From assembly GCA_958009085.1 (NCBI GenBank), contig OY253669.1, forward strand, positions 124,001 to 188,000: 64,000 nt of DNA, given 5' to 3'. Both the position numbers and the translations under genes were made by a program. Origin of the DNA: Protoeuglena noctilucae (taxonomy: Eukaryota; Chlorophyta; Pedinophyceae; Marsupiomonadales; Marsupiomonadaceae). The notes below the pieces were generated by a model. The model was not told where the DNA came from and ran no database searches. It worked only from the letters and a program-made list of their open reading frames with translations. Shown here piece after piece: positions 23,216 through 35,000 of this stretch (within the stretch, counting starts at the first letter, position 1; the number at the start of each line of letters is the position of its first letter).

Positions 23216-26200
23216 TCAGTGGGCCGGCAGCACGTCGCTGAGCGCGTCGCTGTCGTCCCCCAGGGCCAGGTCCCTCAAGAGGCTGTCGTCCTCAGCGAGC
23301 ATGCTGAGGCTCACGTCTAGGCGATCGGCGAAACCTCCCGCCTTGGCCTCCTCCAGTGCCCACGAGACCCTGCGTGGTACGGGCCACACTTCTAACGTGG
23401 TCACCTTAGCACACCCTGGTGTTCGATCCGAATCAATAAGGGTGCGCGCCATAAGCGGACGTGTAAAGATGTAGCCAGGATAGATCAGGTATCGCTGTGG
23501 CAGCCGGACGAGGTACGGACAGCCATTGCGACCGCCACTGCGCGTCCACGCACGCGTCGACTTCAAGCCCATTGACTGGCCCAGAGCGCTGGCGCTTGCC
23601 ACACAAACGCACCTCAGGTCCTTGGCTTCCCGAGCAAATGCCTCCCAGGAGTCGCTCGCAAGGGACTCTGCGTTGGATATCCGCCCTTCGGATATGCGCC
23701 CTCTGGCCCCGAGCCCCGTATCAGATCCACCATCCGACGCGTCAACGCGCGCCTTCCCCTCATGGCTCGAGTGGCTCGGACTCGTCTCCTCGATGTCATG
23801 CGTGGCGGTCCTCTGTGCCGTCTTGATGCCGCTCGACCCGGGCGTGCTCGATGTCCCCGTCCACGCCGCGCTCCCTGGGGACCGGGACTGACCTGCACGT
23901 GGCACAAAGCAAGCTCAGATGAGTCAACTCAGATGATGTCTGCGAGCGACGACAGCGGGGCACTTTCTCGCGTCAGCCTGCGGACCAGTCAGCGGCACGT
24001 GCTGGGAGGCACGCGATGGGGCCACCTGCATGCCAGCAACCACTCACCCGTGGACAGGGAGTGCCGCGGGGAGTTCTCCCTCGTCGCTGCCGAGGGCGGG
24101 CGAGCGCTCCCCGACCCCGGAGAGGCCGACGGGCCCCGAGCCTGGGCTGGGGGGGTCCTGGTCTCACCAGGCGGGGACGTCGCCGCTGTCGCCGAGTGCA
24201 CATGGGGAGCATCTCTGGGCACCGACGACCGCTCCCTCAAGCCTATGGCTCCTACAACAGGATCCTGAGCCGTTTCTCCCGCAGTCTCGCCTCGGCTGCG
24301 GCCCCCGAAGTGCCCAGGCCCCACCGCAGACGCACCCCCCGGCAAGTCGCGACCAGGGCGCCGGGCAGCGCCGCCCGCCGACATCCCCGAGCTAGAGGAC
24401 GTCGAGGTCGTGGAAGCTATGGAGACGTCGAGCCCGTGCTGCCTCAGGACGGCGGCCCACGCCCTCCTGCCAGTCGCCGCGCTGTTGGACCCCCGCCCGC
24501 CCGCCTCGCCCGCCTCGCTCGACTCACTCGAGTCGCTTGCCATCATCTCCCTGACCCTGCGCAGCCACGCGCGCGTCGACTCGCCGTCGCTGTCCTCCCC
24601 GTGCCCCGATGCCGGACCGTTGCATACATGTGCCCCTGTGGCCATCCCTGTGACATCCTTCTCCGAGCCCTTGGGCCCGGGCCCCGACATCTCCGTCAAA
24701 TCGGACACGGTCAGGTCCTCCGGGACCCCGGACAGGCGAAGCTGGGAGTCCCCGTCCGGGTGACCCTCTGCAACGGCCGCCCCCGCAGTCGGGGCACCTG
24801 GGGACGTCGATGCCGCCTGCAGCGCGGCGGCCAGGCCGGCCATCCGGGCCGCGAAGGTGTCCTGCTCTGCGCCCGCCGCGCGGGGGCCGTTGCTGGCCGG
24901 CGGCTCGGCTCGACTGGCCCCGTGCGGCTGTGCAGGCACGTGCGCGGTGCCAGACGTGCGCAAAGCGTGGCCTGAGCCCTGGGCAGCACCGGTGCCGTTG
25001 TCGCGGACTGTGGCGCCCGCGGGCTGTCGGAGCGAGTCCCCGAGGCGCTCCCCGAGGGCGCCTGCAAGTGCCGTCGCCGTCTGGGCCGGTGGCCGTGCCA
25101 GGCCCGAGCCCAGACCGACAGCGGAGGCGCCCCTCGGCTCCGCTTTCCTAGCCTGCGCGGCTGCCGTGCGGTAGAGGCTCGAGGGAGTCTGGAGGAGGCT
25201 CTGGTCCAAAGACAGCGAGCTCAGCGAGGCGCTGTCAGAGGCGGCCACGGCCCCAGCCACGCCGCCAGCGTCGACCCCGACCTCGACCTGCGCCCACCGG
25301 AGAGTGGCAGAACTGATTGGCTACACGACAATCCTTTAATATGCATCTCGTCCATGGAGCCAGATTGACCGAGTGGCGCGTGGGCTCCCACGGTCGGGCA
25401 TTACTGGCGGCGGGAACTTACAGCAGCCATGGCATGCGGCAGGCGCCGCAGATGCGCGGCATTGCACGACAGTTACATCAACCCTCAACGAACCGTCACC
25501 TTCCAGGCCCCTGGGGTGTCCTTAAGGGCCGCCGCCACGAACCCCGACTCGTCGCGCCACAACCGACCACGGGAGGGGTACGTCCCCTCGTCTCCCGCGG
25601 CCGAGCTGTCCCCAGTGATGTTCAGCAGGTCGCTGAGACCCGAAAGACCCGTTGCCACGGAGCCTTCCGTGGGCCCCCCGCCAGCCGCCGCAATTCCCCC
25701 TGCACGACCCCCCGACCCGCCCGAGCCATACCCGCCCCTTTCCCCGCTCCGCCCGCCCGTGGCCGACGCCGGCGCGGCCTCTGCCATCGAGCCATGGAGC
25801 CCGATCCCGCCGCTGTGGTGCGGCGAGGCCCCCGCCCGGCGCGCCCGCTGGGCGGCACGCGAGGGGATGCCCGCGCTGGGGTCAGTCGACAGCGTGAGCG
25901 GCCCCAGGGCCGTCGAGTCGGTGCGTCCGTCCGAGGTGAGTCCCAGGGCGGACATCGAGAGGGAGACTTCGGTGGAGGACAGCCCTGCAGCCGCGTCCGA
26001 CAGGCCCAGGGCATCGGGCATTCGCCAGCCTCTCGCACTCGCCAGGGAGTGCGAGAGGTCGGAGAGGGACGACGAGGACGACAGCGTCTGCGGGAAGGGC
26101 GGGCCGGGGCGGTGTGAAAACTGAGATGGCGCCGAAAGAGACTTGACTGTGAGTGTCATGCCGACCAGACTGCATGAGTACAGGAGGACGAAGGAAAAGC

Positions 26201-29112
26201 TTATTACCGCTGATCGCTCCACAAAAGCATCCCTATAGCACCATAGAGCACCGGCGACGGCGATTCTGGACCACTTGCATCTCATGCATGCCCCGATAAC
26301 CTCCGCATTGCATTGCACTCCCCACATGCAGCCCCGCATCTCCAACCGCACCTCTTCCAGCGCTTGCAGAGCGTCGCTCGCATCGAGCCACGCCCGGTTT
26401 CGCCCGCCTCGGCCCCTCGCGACCCCCACACCAGCTCCTCCCTTGCCCAACCCTCCTGCAGTGCCTCGCACCCCACGCCGGTCCCCTCCTGCAGCCCCCC
26501 GCCGCAGCTCCTCAGCGTCTCTCAGCAGCTCCTGAATAGACGCATCCAGAGAGTCCGACGAGGCCGCGTCCCCCTGAACGTGGGACAAATTGACATGAGA
26601 CTGAGATCGATCGACCTGGCCCCGGCCGTCGTCGCAGCACCCAGTGTCACCACCGTCGCCATCATCCGGCCCCGTGCACGAGCTCGGAGCTGTAAACGAT
26701 TCCGGGGGCTCGGCAAGCGCCAGAGACACGGACGCCGGCCCCGGAATGCCTGGCGAGTCACAGCTGCCAGCTCCATGCTCGCCATCCACGTCTGCAGCAG
26801 TGCCATCCGCGGTTGCTTGCGCAGGGGCGCCCGTTACTCGCTCGGCCGCTTCCGACCGCTGCCCCATCGAGCCTGGTTCCCCAGCTCCCGTGGGCCTTCC
26901 GGCTTGGTCCGTTGCCATCACAGGCGCCTTCACCCCCCCGTCGGTGTCACCCGCGTCCCTGCCGGATCCCCGGCCGCCGCCCGGGCCCGGCTGGCTACCC
27001 ATAGACGCTATCAGCCGCTTGGGTTTCCACGCCAGTGTCGTTCGGGGCCCGCCCTGCGCAGCCGCGGCGCCCACACCCCCACCGCCCCCGCTCTCCCTTG
27101 GCAGCTCTGCGCCAGCACTGCCGCCTCCAGCCATGGGCTTAGGCAGGTCCTGCACGGGCCTCGGCTGCGGCGGGACACCCTCTGCCCCGCCACCCTCGTC
27201 TCCCGCCGCGTCCCCCCCCGCTGCACCTCTATTGTCACCCCGGCCACCCCCGCCCGCACCCCCGCCACTGTCGCCATGGCTTCCCCTCCCGCCCACCTCC
27301 GCGGGCCCCGTGGGCTTCTTGAGGAACGTTATTTCGAACGCCCGCTCGAGCCTCTTGGCGTGCTCCCGCACATCCACGGGCGCCTGCTGCACGGCAAACG
27401 CCAGGGCATCCTGTCGGTCGCGGTCGGCGGCCAAGCGCAGCTGGGCGTCCACGGCCTGGCGCTCTTGCAGCATGCGCTGCCGGAACTGCGATGAGGGCGC
27501 GGAGGTTCGGGGAATGAGGTGTAGAAGCCCAGCGCCTGTCGCTCACGCACCCCGATGCGACAAGCCAGCTGGCCATCTCCGACGCATGGCGCCCACGCTC
27601 ACCGCGGCCGCGTCGCCCCTCTGCTGCGCGATCTCGCCCATCTGCGCCTTGACGCGCGCCCTCTCGGCGTCCAGTTCCATCGCTCGCTCCGCTTCCTGCT
27701 CTGCTAGCTGCGGGGCACAGGAGGGACCGTAGACGGGGATGTCGATGCGGGTGCCAGCGGGGGCCAGGCGGGGCGGGTTGGGTCCAATCCAACTCGATTG
27801 ACAAAGTTATGGAATGATGTTGTGGAAAGGCGGAGGCAACGCGAGTTCCTACCCCACCTGACCCGTGTGGAAGTGACACCACGGGCCCTGCACAGCTGCC
27901 GACCCACCTGGCGAGTGTCCCCGCCGCGCCCGTCTGCCCCTGCATCCCTGTGCTTCTGCACGATCGTAGGCACGCCCAGCTCGTGCAGCCTCGTGAACTG
28001 TGGCAAAGGACACACTGTCGCTGTCACTCCACCCAGCCAGCCCCTGCCAACAGCCCATGTGAGGCCCCAGCAGTTGCTAGTTGAAGCCCCCAATAACAGT
28101 CCCCGTGTCCTCAGTTCCATGCCCCACGCGAGGACCTGCAAAACTCACCTTGAAGTCCCTCAGGCTGAACTGCCCCCGCTCCACCCGCTCCTTGTCCATC
28201 TTGTCGAACTCCTCCGCGAGCCGCGCCTGCCGCTCCGCCTCCTCCCGGTACCGCCGCACCGCCTCCGCGGCCCGCTCCGCCTCCGCCCGCATCGTCGCCT
28301 CCCACCTCGCTTTCCGCGCCTCCTGCTCTGCCCGGGCACGGCGCGCGTCGGCCGTGAGGACGTCGATGGCCTCCGCGGCCCGCTCCGACGACAGCTCCCG
28401 GAGCGCCTCGGTCTCCGCGGCGCGCGCCAGGTCGGCCCGCGCCCGCCCGGCGTTGGCGTCCCATGCCGCCCGGTGCGCCTGGTCGATGTTGGCCGCCGCC
28501 ACCTCGCACGCCCGCTCCAGGGCCAGCACCCGCGACAGCCGCCCCTCCTCCCACGCGTCGCGGAGCTCCTCCGCGATCGCCTCGCGGTGCCGGCGCTCCG
28601 CCTCCTCCCTGCGCCGCAGCTGCTCCCTGCAGAGCCACCATGACCGCAACAGTCATGCGAGTCATTGTGCTGTCCCTAGCGACCGCTGCAGTCGCAGGAG
28701 CCGCGGCCCCGGCTCCTATGCGCAGACGCACCTCGTGCGCTCGCTGTCCTGTTGTCGAACTTGCAGGAGGCGCTTGATGCGCAGGGCCTGGAGGTGCTTC
28801 TGCGACAAACATAACGCGTTGCGACTCAACGAGGGGGCCGGTCAAACACCTCGCACGCCCTGAGGCAGGTAGCTGATGCTCTTACGAAGCAATTCGCTGA
28901 GACCGCTGAAACATTCGAGTCCGCGAGCCGGGGCATCAGCAGCCAGCGCGACGTACCTTCCGCGCCTCTTCCTGCTCGCCCCAGGACAAGCGATACGTGG
29001 GCGCCCCGCTTTTCAGGGCAGTCTCCTCCGCGTCTCTGCGCATGCTCTCCGCCGCGTGCAGCCGCGCGGCTTGCGTCTCCCCGCGCGGGGTGCGGTCTCC
29101 AACTGCAAACAT
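23216..29112 (-). CDS. Large coiled-coil protein of unknown function (1430 aa)
   Basis: Ten exons, complement(23216..23369, 23613..23892, 24048..25287, 25500..26087, 26352..27485, 27603..27707, 27908..27997, 28149..28626, 28732..28799, 28957..29112), 1430 residues; all junctions keep frame and use GT-AG. The start MFAVGDRTPRGE lies in frame with the first helical exon. Residues ~1-370 are almost continuous charged heptads (KHLQALRIKRLLQVRQQDSE, then EQLRRREEAERRHREAIAEE, and EQEAERAMELDAERARVKAQ), interrupted by FTRLHELGVPTIVQKHRD. Residues ~375-450 form a last helix (RLERAFEITFLKK). The remaining ~1000 residues are Gly/Ser/Ala-rich and probably disordered, with scattered acidic Ser-Leu motifs. 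Such architecture fits a cytoskeletal, centriolar or ciliary scaffold, but this is inference and I cannot name the family. Confidence 0.72.
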
Positions 29113-29630
29113 CGCGCCGCAGCTGCGTGCCGCTGCCGACGATAGCGGCCCGCTTGGAGAACGTGGCAAGGATTCGCCACGAAGAGGGGAACTGCCTTTC
29201 GCGCTCGCAGGCACCCCACTGTCGGGGATGTGCGTTTGAACCGGACGTGTCCCTCCAGCCGCGCTCTGGGGCGCGCGAGCTGTGGGGTCCACACCGACGC
29301 CTTCTATTTGCAGCTCTCAGCCCGCGAGTCACACGCAGGACCGGTGATGTGGACGCGCCGCGTGACACGAAGCACCTGCGTTTCGATGACGTCAGACCCT
29401 GGGTCTGACGCTGGCCGCAGCTCGTGACAGCGCTGCCGGGTCTCATCCCGGCAGTCACAGCGTCCGTTCAGGACCACGCCTCGGTCCGCATCGTCACTGC
29501 CGTGCTACTTTGGGTCTTTACTGGCTCAGCCCCGCTCAGACAGCGGCACGCGAGCAACAGGAGGGTTGCCATCGTAATTTTTGCTGCTGATTCGGCCACG
29601 GGGCTGACGCTAGAGCGCTGGGGGGCCAAG
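29113..29630. other. Divergent promoter region, coiled-coil gene / GET1
   Basis: About 520 bp between opposed starts. No exon needed by either neighbour was found here. Confidence 0.45.
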
Positions 29631-30572
29631 ATGGCTCTGTTTGAGCTGCCCCCGTGGCTGGTCGAGCGGATCGAGTACCTGCTGGATCCGATGCGGCTCC
29701 TTTGCGTCGTTCTCGTGCTCAAGTTCCTCCATCGCGTGTTTGTGGATTTCAAGGTGCCGCCGCGAGGGCGCGCACCTCCTGCTGGCACAAGCCGTCGCCG
29801 TGCGTCGCCAACTAGACGAGAACTCCCGCTGCTTCATCGCCTTCCGCAGCTCGGCCAAAGCACGGGTCAGGCGGAGCAGTTGGAGCGGGAGGCGAAGGCC
29901 CTCCGGATGCAGGCAGCGGTCATGGCCGTGCCCAGCACCTTCGCCAAGGCTGCCAAGATGGAGAGGCAGGCGATCGCGCTGGAGAAGGAGGCAGAGCGGC
30001 AGCGTCAGGCCGCGGGGACCCCGAGCGCCGTCGCCCGGGCCGCGAAGGTGGGCCAGCGAGTGTCCGTGGGCGACGCGATGCCAGATGCCGGCATCCGCTG
30101 ACCTTTGGGCTCTTTTCCCCGGATCACCAGGTGTTCGTGGATTTCTTCACAACGTGGCTGGGTCGGCTGCTCGTGTTCGGGGGCTTCTTTGCCGGGGGGA
30201 TCCGACGCCCCATCCTCTTCGTGCCCGTCCCTGCCGTGTGGCCCCTCGCGTCTGCACTCAAGTGAGTCTGATCAACCACCGACCTCGGCTGTGGCGCAGT
30301 GGCTGCCGTGGGCTGGGCCGTGCGCATGCAGCTGGGTTTTGTGCCATTGCTGCACTGAGATGGGCAGGATTGGTACACAGGGAGCATGGGATTGGCCAGA
30401 GAGTTTCGCAGGGTAAAGGTAGCCACGGTTCTGTTGGATTGTCCTCGTAACCGTGACCCATCGCAGGGGCTTCCGCGGGGACCTGGCAGCGGGGGCGGTC
30501 TCGCTAATGGTGTGGTACCAGCTGTGCAACTGGGCAGCGACGGCGCTGTGGAGGAGGGTCATCCCGGGCTAA
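29631..30572 (+). CDS. GET1: GET1/WRB-like subunit of the tail-anchored protein insertase
   Basis: Four exons, 29631..29753, 29850..30047, 30131..30261, 30467..30572; 185 residues, a usual GET1 length. GET1 with GET2/CAML forms the ER-membrane receptor for the GET3 ATPase carrying tail-anchored proteins. Order of parts: an N-terminal membrane segment (MRLLCVVLVLKFLHRVFVDF), the cytosolic coiled coil that contacts GET3 (GQAEQLEREAKALRMQAAVM ... STFAKAAKMERQAIALEKEA), then two C-terminal hydrophobic segments (LGRLLVFGGFFAGGI and LAAGAVSLMVWYQLCNWAAT). The STFAKAAKMERQ motif is the family hallmark (TFAKYAKLQR in others). All introns are GT-AG. Confidence 0.9.
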
Positions 30573-30792
30573 AGCGGACACTACATGCCGCGCACTGCCG
30601 TGATGCGGGCTGGCTTGGCATTCAAGCGCGAGGGGGTTGGAGGATGGGTTAGTGGAGCTATTCACATAGAAAGCTTTCTCAAAAAGAGTGTGAAAGTGAA
30701 GTTGTCATCGATGACCATGTCGGACGAGTCAGCAAGCGCCCCTGGGCGGGAATGGGCCGGGAAGAGGAGCTGCCAACGCCGTCCACGCTTCC

Positions 30793-31263
30793 TCATGATG
30801 CCTTCTGCGCAGGCGGAAGCAGAGACAGCAGCGATGCGCCTGGGCCTCGACCAGAGTCGCAGCACCATCCAAGCGAGCGAATAACGTCTGGAGACGGAAC
30901 ATCGCTTCACACAAGCGGACAGCGTAATGCCACGGGCCGACCGCAGCGGCAGGGGACCCACCTTGGCATGGACGACTTTCTTCTTCATGTGAGAAAACTC
31001 CCCAAACTTGTGCCCCACCATATCCTCGGAAATCTTGACCGGGATGAAGCTGCAGGGAGGGGACGGGGCACGTTCAGCTGCCTCTCGGCACGTGTGTGAC
31101 CCGCCTCAGCCCTCCCGTGCATCCTGTCTCACCTCTTTCCGTTGTGGACCTCGTACGTCCGCCCCACGTGCGCTGGAAGGATCATTGACCCTCTGCTAAA
31201 CACCTGCTTGGCCGCCACCTCCACGATCGACCAGGGGCCCCTCCACAGCGCCCGCCTCCCCAT
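30793..31263 (-). CDS. RPS19: Ribosomal protein uS19, organellar (probably mitochondrial)
   Basis: Three exons, complement(30793..30804, 30962..31049, 31133..31263), 76 residues. uS19 binds the head of the small subunit next to uS13. The bacterial-type signature is complete: RRALWRGPWSIVEVAAKQ, SRGSMILPAHVGRTYEVHNG, FIPVKISEDMVGHKFGEF. Eukaryotic cytosolic uS19 is quite different, so this is an organelle subunit; plastid rps19 is normally plastid-encoded in green algae, so mitochondria are the likelier target. No targeting peptide precedes MGRRALW; an upstream exon could supply one (a CTGCAG acceptor lies just 5'), or internal signals suffice. The last exon is only 12 nt (Lys-Ala-Ser-stop). 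Confidence 0.82.
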
Positions 31264-32056
31264 CCCGACTGCTGCTGCAGGTTCCCAGCAATGGCCTGTG
31301 ATACGCTGCAGTGGGGAGCGCGCTGTCCTGCCAGCAGCTACGGTGCGTGGCCACCGCGTCCTCAGGCGCCCGCAATCGCTGCTCTTCGTCCGATTGCCGC
31401 CACGTGGCAGGGCGTCTTCGCAAATCTGCCCGGCAGGACGCACGAGCGGCGGAGGCTGACGGCCGACGCTGCCAGTGATGGTGGCTGGCCCGAAGCTCCC
31501 TCGCCCCGCTGCATCGTCCGCCACATCGAAGTCGTCGGAGTCCCCGCGTTGATAGCATCGACAGCGGTCATGGCTGGCCAGGAGGACGTCTCCAACAAAA
31601 TGGCAGCGATGGATATGGGGGATGAGGCAAGTCTGGGGGGGCGTTGGTTGATGTGGTGGGCCCGATGATCGCGGAAGAGAGGCATGCATCGGCATGACAC
31701 ACGCGAGCGTGTCTCGATGTGCGCGCGTCGCGTGATGCTAATTGGACTGCCCGGCACACTCGATGCCGCGGCGCCGCGGGGGCGGGAGCTGCCATCGCCG
31801 CGATGGCCCAGCTGTTGAGGTCTCGCATTGCGCCATCGCACCGTGGTGTAGATCTCCCGGGTTGGGCCGCGGGACGGGCGCCTGGGGATGGCATCGCCTA
31901 CCCCGGTTTGCTCGGCGGCCGCGCGCCGGTTAGGCCGTGGCTCGACCGTTCCCGCTGTCGCCGACGCGAACAACGCTTTAAATAGCACAATACGCGATAT
32001 GAATCGCGCCGGATTTCCACCGGCTGAAGCGGGCGGGCCCCGACCTCTGCGCGCAG
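31264..32056. other. Divergent region uS19 / aspartyl-tRNA synthetase
   Basis: About 790 bp. The AspRS reading frame has no ATG upstream of the [12 protein letters not shown] segment before an in-frame stop near 32000, so its true first exon may be here. I could not identify it; a presequence exon for uS19 may also be present. Confidence 0.4.
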
Positions 32057-35000
32057 GACGGCGTGGGACCCGACGACGGGGAGGCGGGCGGGGAGAAGCT
32101 CTCCAAGAGCCAGATGAAGAAGCTGGCGAAGAAGGCGGAGAAGGCGGCGAAGCGCGGGGGCGACGCCGGGCCCGTGCAGCGCGGGCAGGGGGCCGCCAAG
32201 GCACGCCGCGCTGCGCCAGGCTCGCTGCGCCCTCCGCGTCTGCCGTGTCCGCCCTGAGCCCGCGCAAACCCTATATTCGCTTTTCCTCCGCAGCTTATGA
32301 CGGAGGCGGACCCGGACGACCCTCTCCGCGACATGTACGGGGACCTTCCCCGCATCCAGTCGCAGCCGCAGGCGAGCCGCCCGCCGGGCCGCCGCTGCGC
32401 CCGCGTCGCATGAAAATACAGCAGCAGAAGTATGTTTGAGTATCCTTGGCCCGACTCGGGCGCGGCTCTCCGCGCTCCGCAGACGGGCCGCGTGTGGACA
32501 GACGTCATCGCGCTGGGTTCCGCGATGGAGGGCCAGCGCGTGCTCCTGCGTGGCCGCGTGCACACGACGCGGTCGAAGGGCAAGTCGGCGTTCCTGGTGC
32601 TGCGCCAGGGCACGGCCACGGTGCAGCTGGTGCTGTTTGTCGACGAGGAGAAGGTGTCGAAGCAAATGGTCAAGTACGCGGCGGGCATCCCCAGGGAGAG
32701 CATCGTGGAGGTCGGGGGCGACGTCGTCCGCCCGCAGGCGGCGATCGAGTCGTGCACCCAGGCGAGGGATATGCGTGATGGGGGGGCGGTGTCTGGGGGT
32801 GTGCTGGTGGGGCGGGATGCAGTGCTGGGGAACAGCTCTTGATGCTGGCAGAGGTGGCAATGTCTTGGATCACTCCTTTGTTGCCACTCCCGCCATCCCT
32901 AACACCCACGCCACCCCAGCCACCCCTGCCGCGTGCCGCACCACCACCCTTGTTCACCCCTTAACAACACCCCCCTCGGCTGTTGCAGAGTGACGTGGAG
33001 GTGCACGTTCGGCTGATCAAGGCCGTGTCTCGCGCCGATGCTCTGCCATTCGAGGTCACGGATGCTGCACGGGGCGAGAAGGAGATTGCAGAGGCGGAGG
33101 CAAAGGGGGAGACAATGGTGCGCGTGGGGCAGGCGCTGAGGCTGGACAGGAGGTGAGGGGTTGAGGGTTGTTATAGGTGGTGAAGGGGTGTGATGGTGCA
33201 TGTGTGGGGCAGACGCTGAGGCTGGACAGGAGGTGAGGGGGGGATGGCGAGGGCTGAGAGGAGAGTCGCAATCATTGTCACTTGCACACAATCCCGTTCC
33301 CTGGCGACTCACACTCCCCGCCAACGCTTCTCTCATCTCCCTCCCCACCCCTCCCCTCTGACCCGCTCCCCACCCCTCCCCTCCTTTCACCCTCCCTTCT
33401 CCCCTCACCCCCAACCCCCACTTCTCACCCCCCCTCACCCCCCAGGTACCTCGACCTCCGCACCCCCGCCAACCAGGCCATCTTCCGCGTCCAGTCCGCC
33501 GTTTGCGCGCTGTTCCGCGAGGCCCTGTCCCAGCGCGGGTTCATCGAGATCCACTCCCCCAAGCTCATCGCGGGGACGTCTGAGGGGGGCGCCGAGGTCT
33601 TCCGGGTCGAGTACATGGGCCGCCCTGGGTGCCTGGCGCAGTCGCCGCAGCTGTACAAGCAGATGGCGATCTGCGCGGACCTGGACCGGGTGTTCGAGAT
33701 TGGCCCGGTGTTCCGTGCGGAGAAATCCGAGACACACCGACACCTGTGCGAGTTCACGGGGCTCGACATGGAGATGGCCATCAAGGAGCACTACGACGAG
33801 GTGAGGGGGAGGGGAATGATAGAAAGAGAGATAATAACTGAGGAGCAATGCGACGAGGTGAGGGGTGGGAAGTGAGATGGGGAATGATAGTGGGGAAGAT
33901 GATAACCAAGGAGCAATGCGACGAGGTGAGGGGATTGGTCAAGTGACTATCAACGTGCACCATTACCTCTTACTTCAACTCCTGCATGCCCTCTTCCTGC
34001 ACACACACCACTCTCTCTCACCCCTCTCTCTCTCCCCAACACCCATCACCCTCTCTCTCCTCTCATCCCCCCAGGTGCTCGACGTCCTGGACGCCCTCTT
34101 CCTGCACACACACTGTCCCTATATATAGACTCCTACATATACCTCTCTACCCTCTCCCTTACCCTCTAGATCCTGGACGTGCTGGATGCCCTCTTCCTGC
34201 ACGTACACATCTCTCACCACTCTCTCTCTCTCTCTCTCTATTCCCACCCCTCATCACTTGTTACTTAACTCCCCTCTTTCCCTCACCCCCCAGGTGCTCG
34301 ACGTGCTCGACGCCCTCTTCCTGCACATGTTCCGCGGCCTCAACGAGCGCCACGCCCACGAGCTGGCCACCATCGGGGCGCAGTACCCGTTCGAACCGCT
34401 CAAGTTCCTCGACAAGAGCCCCCGCATCGAGTTCGCGGAGGGGGTGCGCATGCTGAGGGAGGCGGGGTACGAGATGGACGACATGCAGGTGTGCATGGTG
34501 GGGAGTGACTGATGTGGGATGGGATATAGAAATAGAAAGAGTAGGGTAACATGCGAGATGGACGACATGCAGGTGGGTGGAGTAAATATGGTATGGGTAG
34601 CATAGGAGGTACACGACATGCAGGTGGATGCATGGTGGGGCGAGATTTCAACATGGGGAAGGAGCAATGTGTAACTCATTACAATATTACCCCACATTCC
34701 TCTTGACAACCATTGCAGGACCTGAACACGGAAAGGAGCGATGTATCACCACACCCCATCCCCTTCACCCGTCACAGGACCTGAACACGGAGAAGGAGCG
34801 TGCCCTGGGCCGCCTGGTGCGCGACAAGTACGGCACAGACTTCTACATCCTCCACCGGTTCCCCTCCTGCATCCGACCCTTCTACACCATGCCCGCGCAC
34901 GACGACCCCAGGCGAGACCAGACACGCGCCTGTGCTTGGTAGAAGAGACGGAGGTGTATGTATTGTTGACTCATCTATGCTCGGCGTGGCATCGACACCG

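Noticed and set aside
31999-32439. ATG at 31999 as the AspRS start
   Set aside because: It is in a different frame from the [12 protein letters not shown] segment and no donor lies between them to restore frame.
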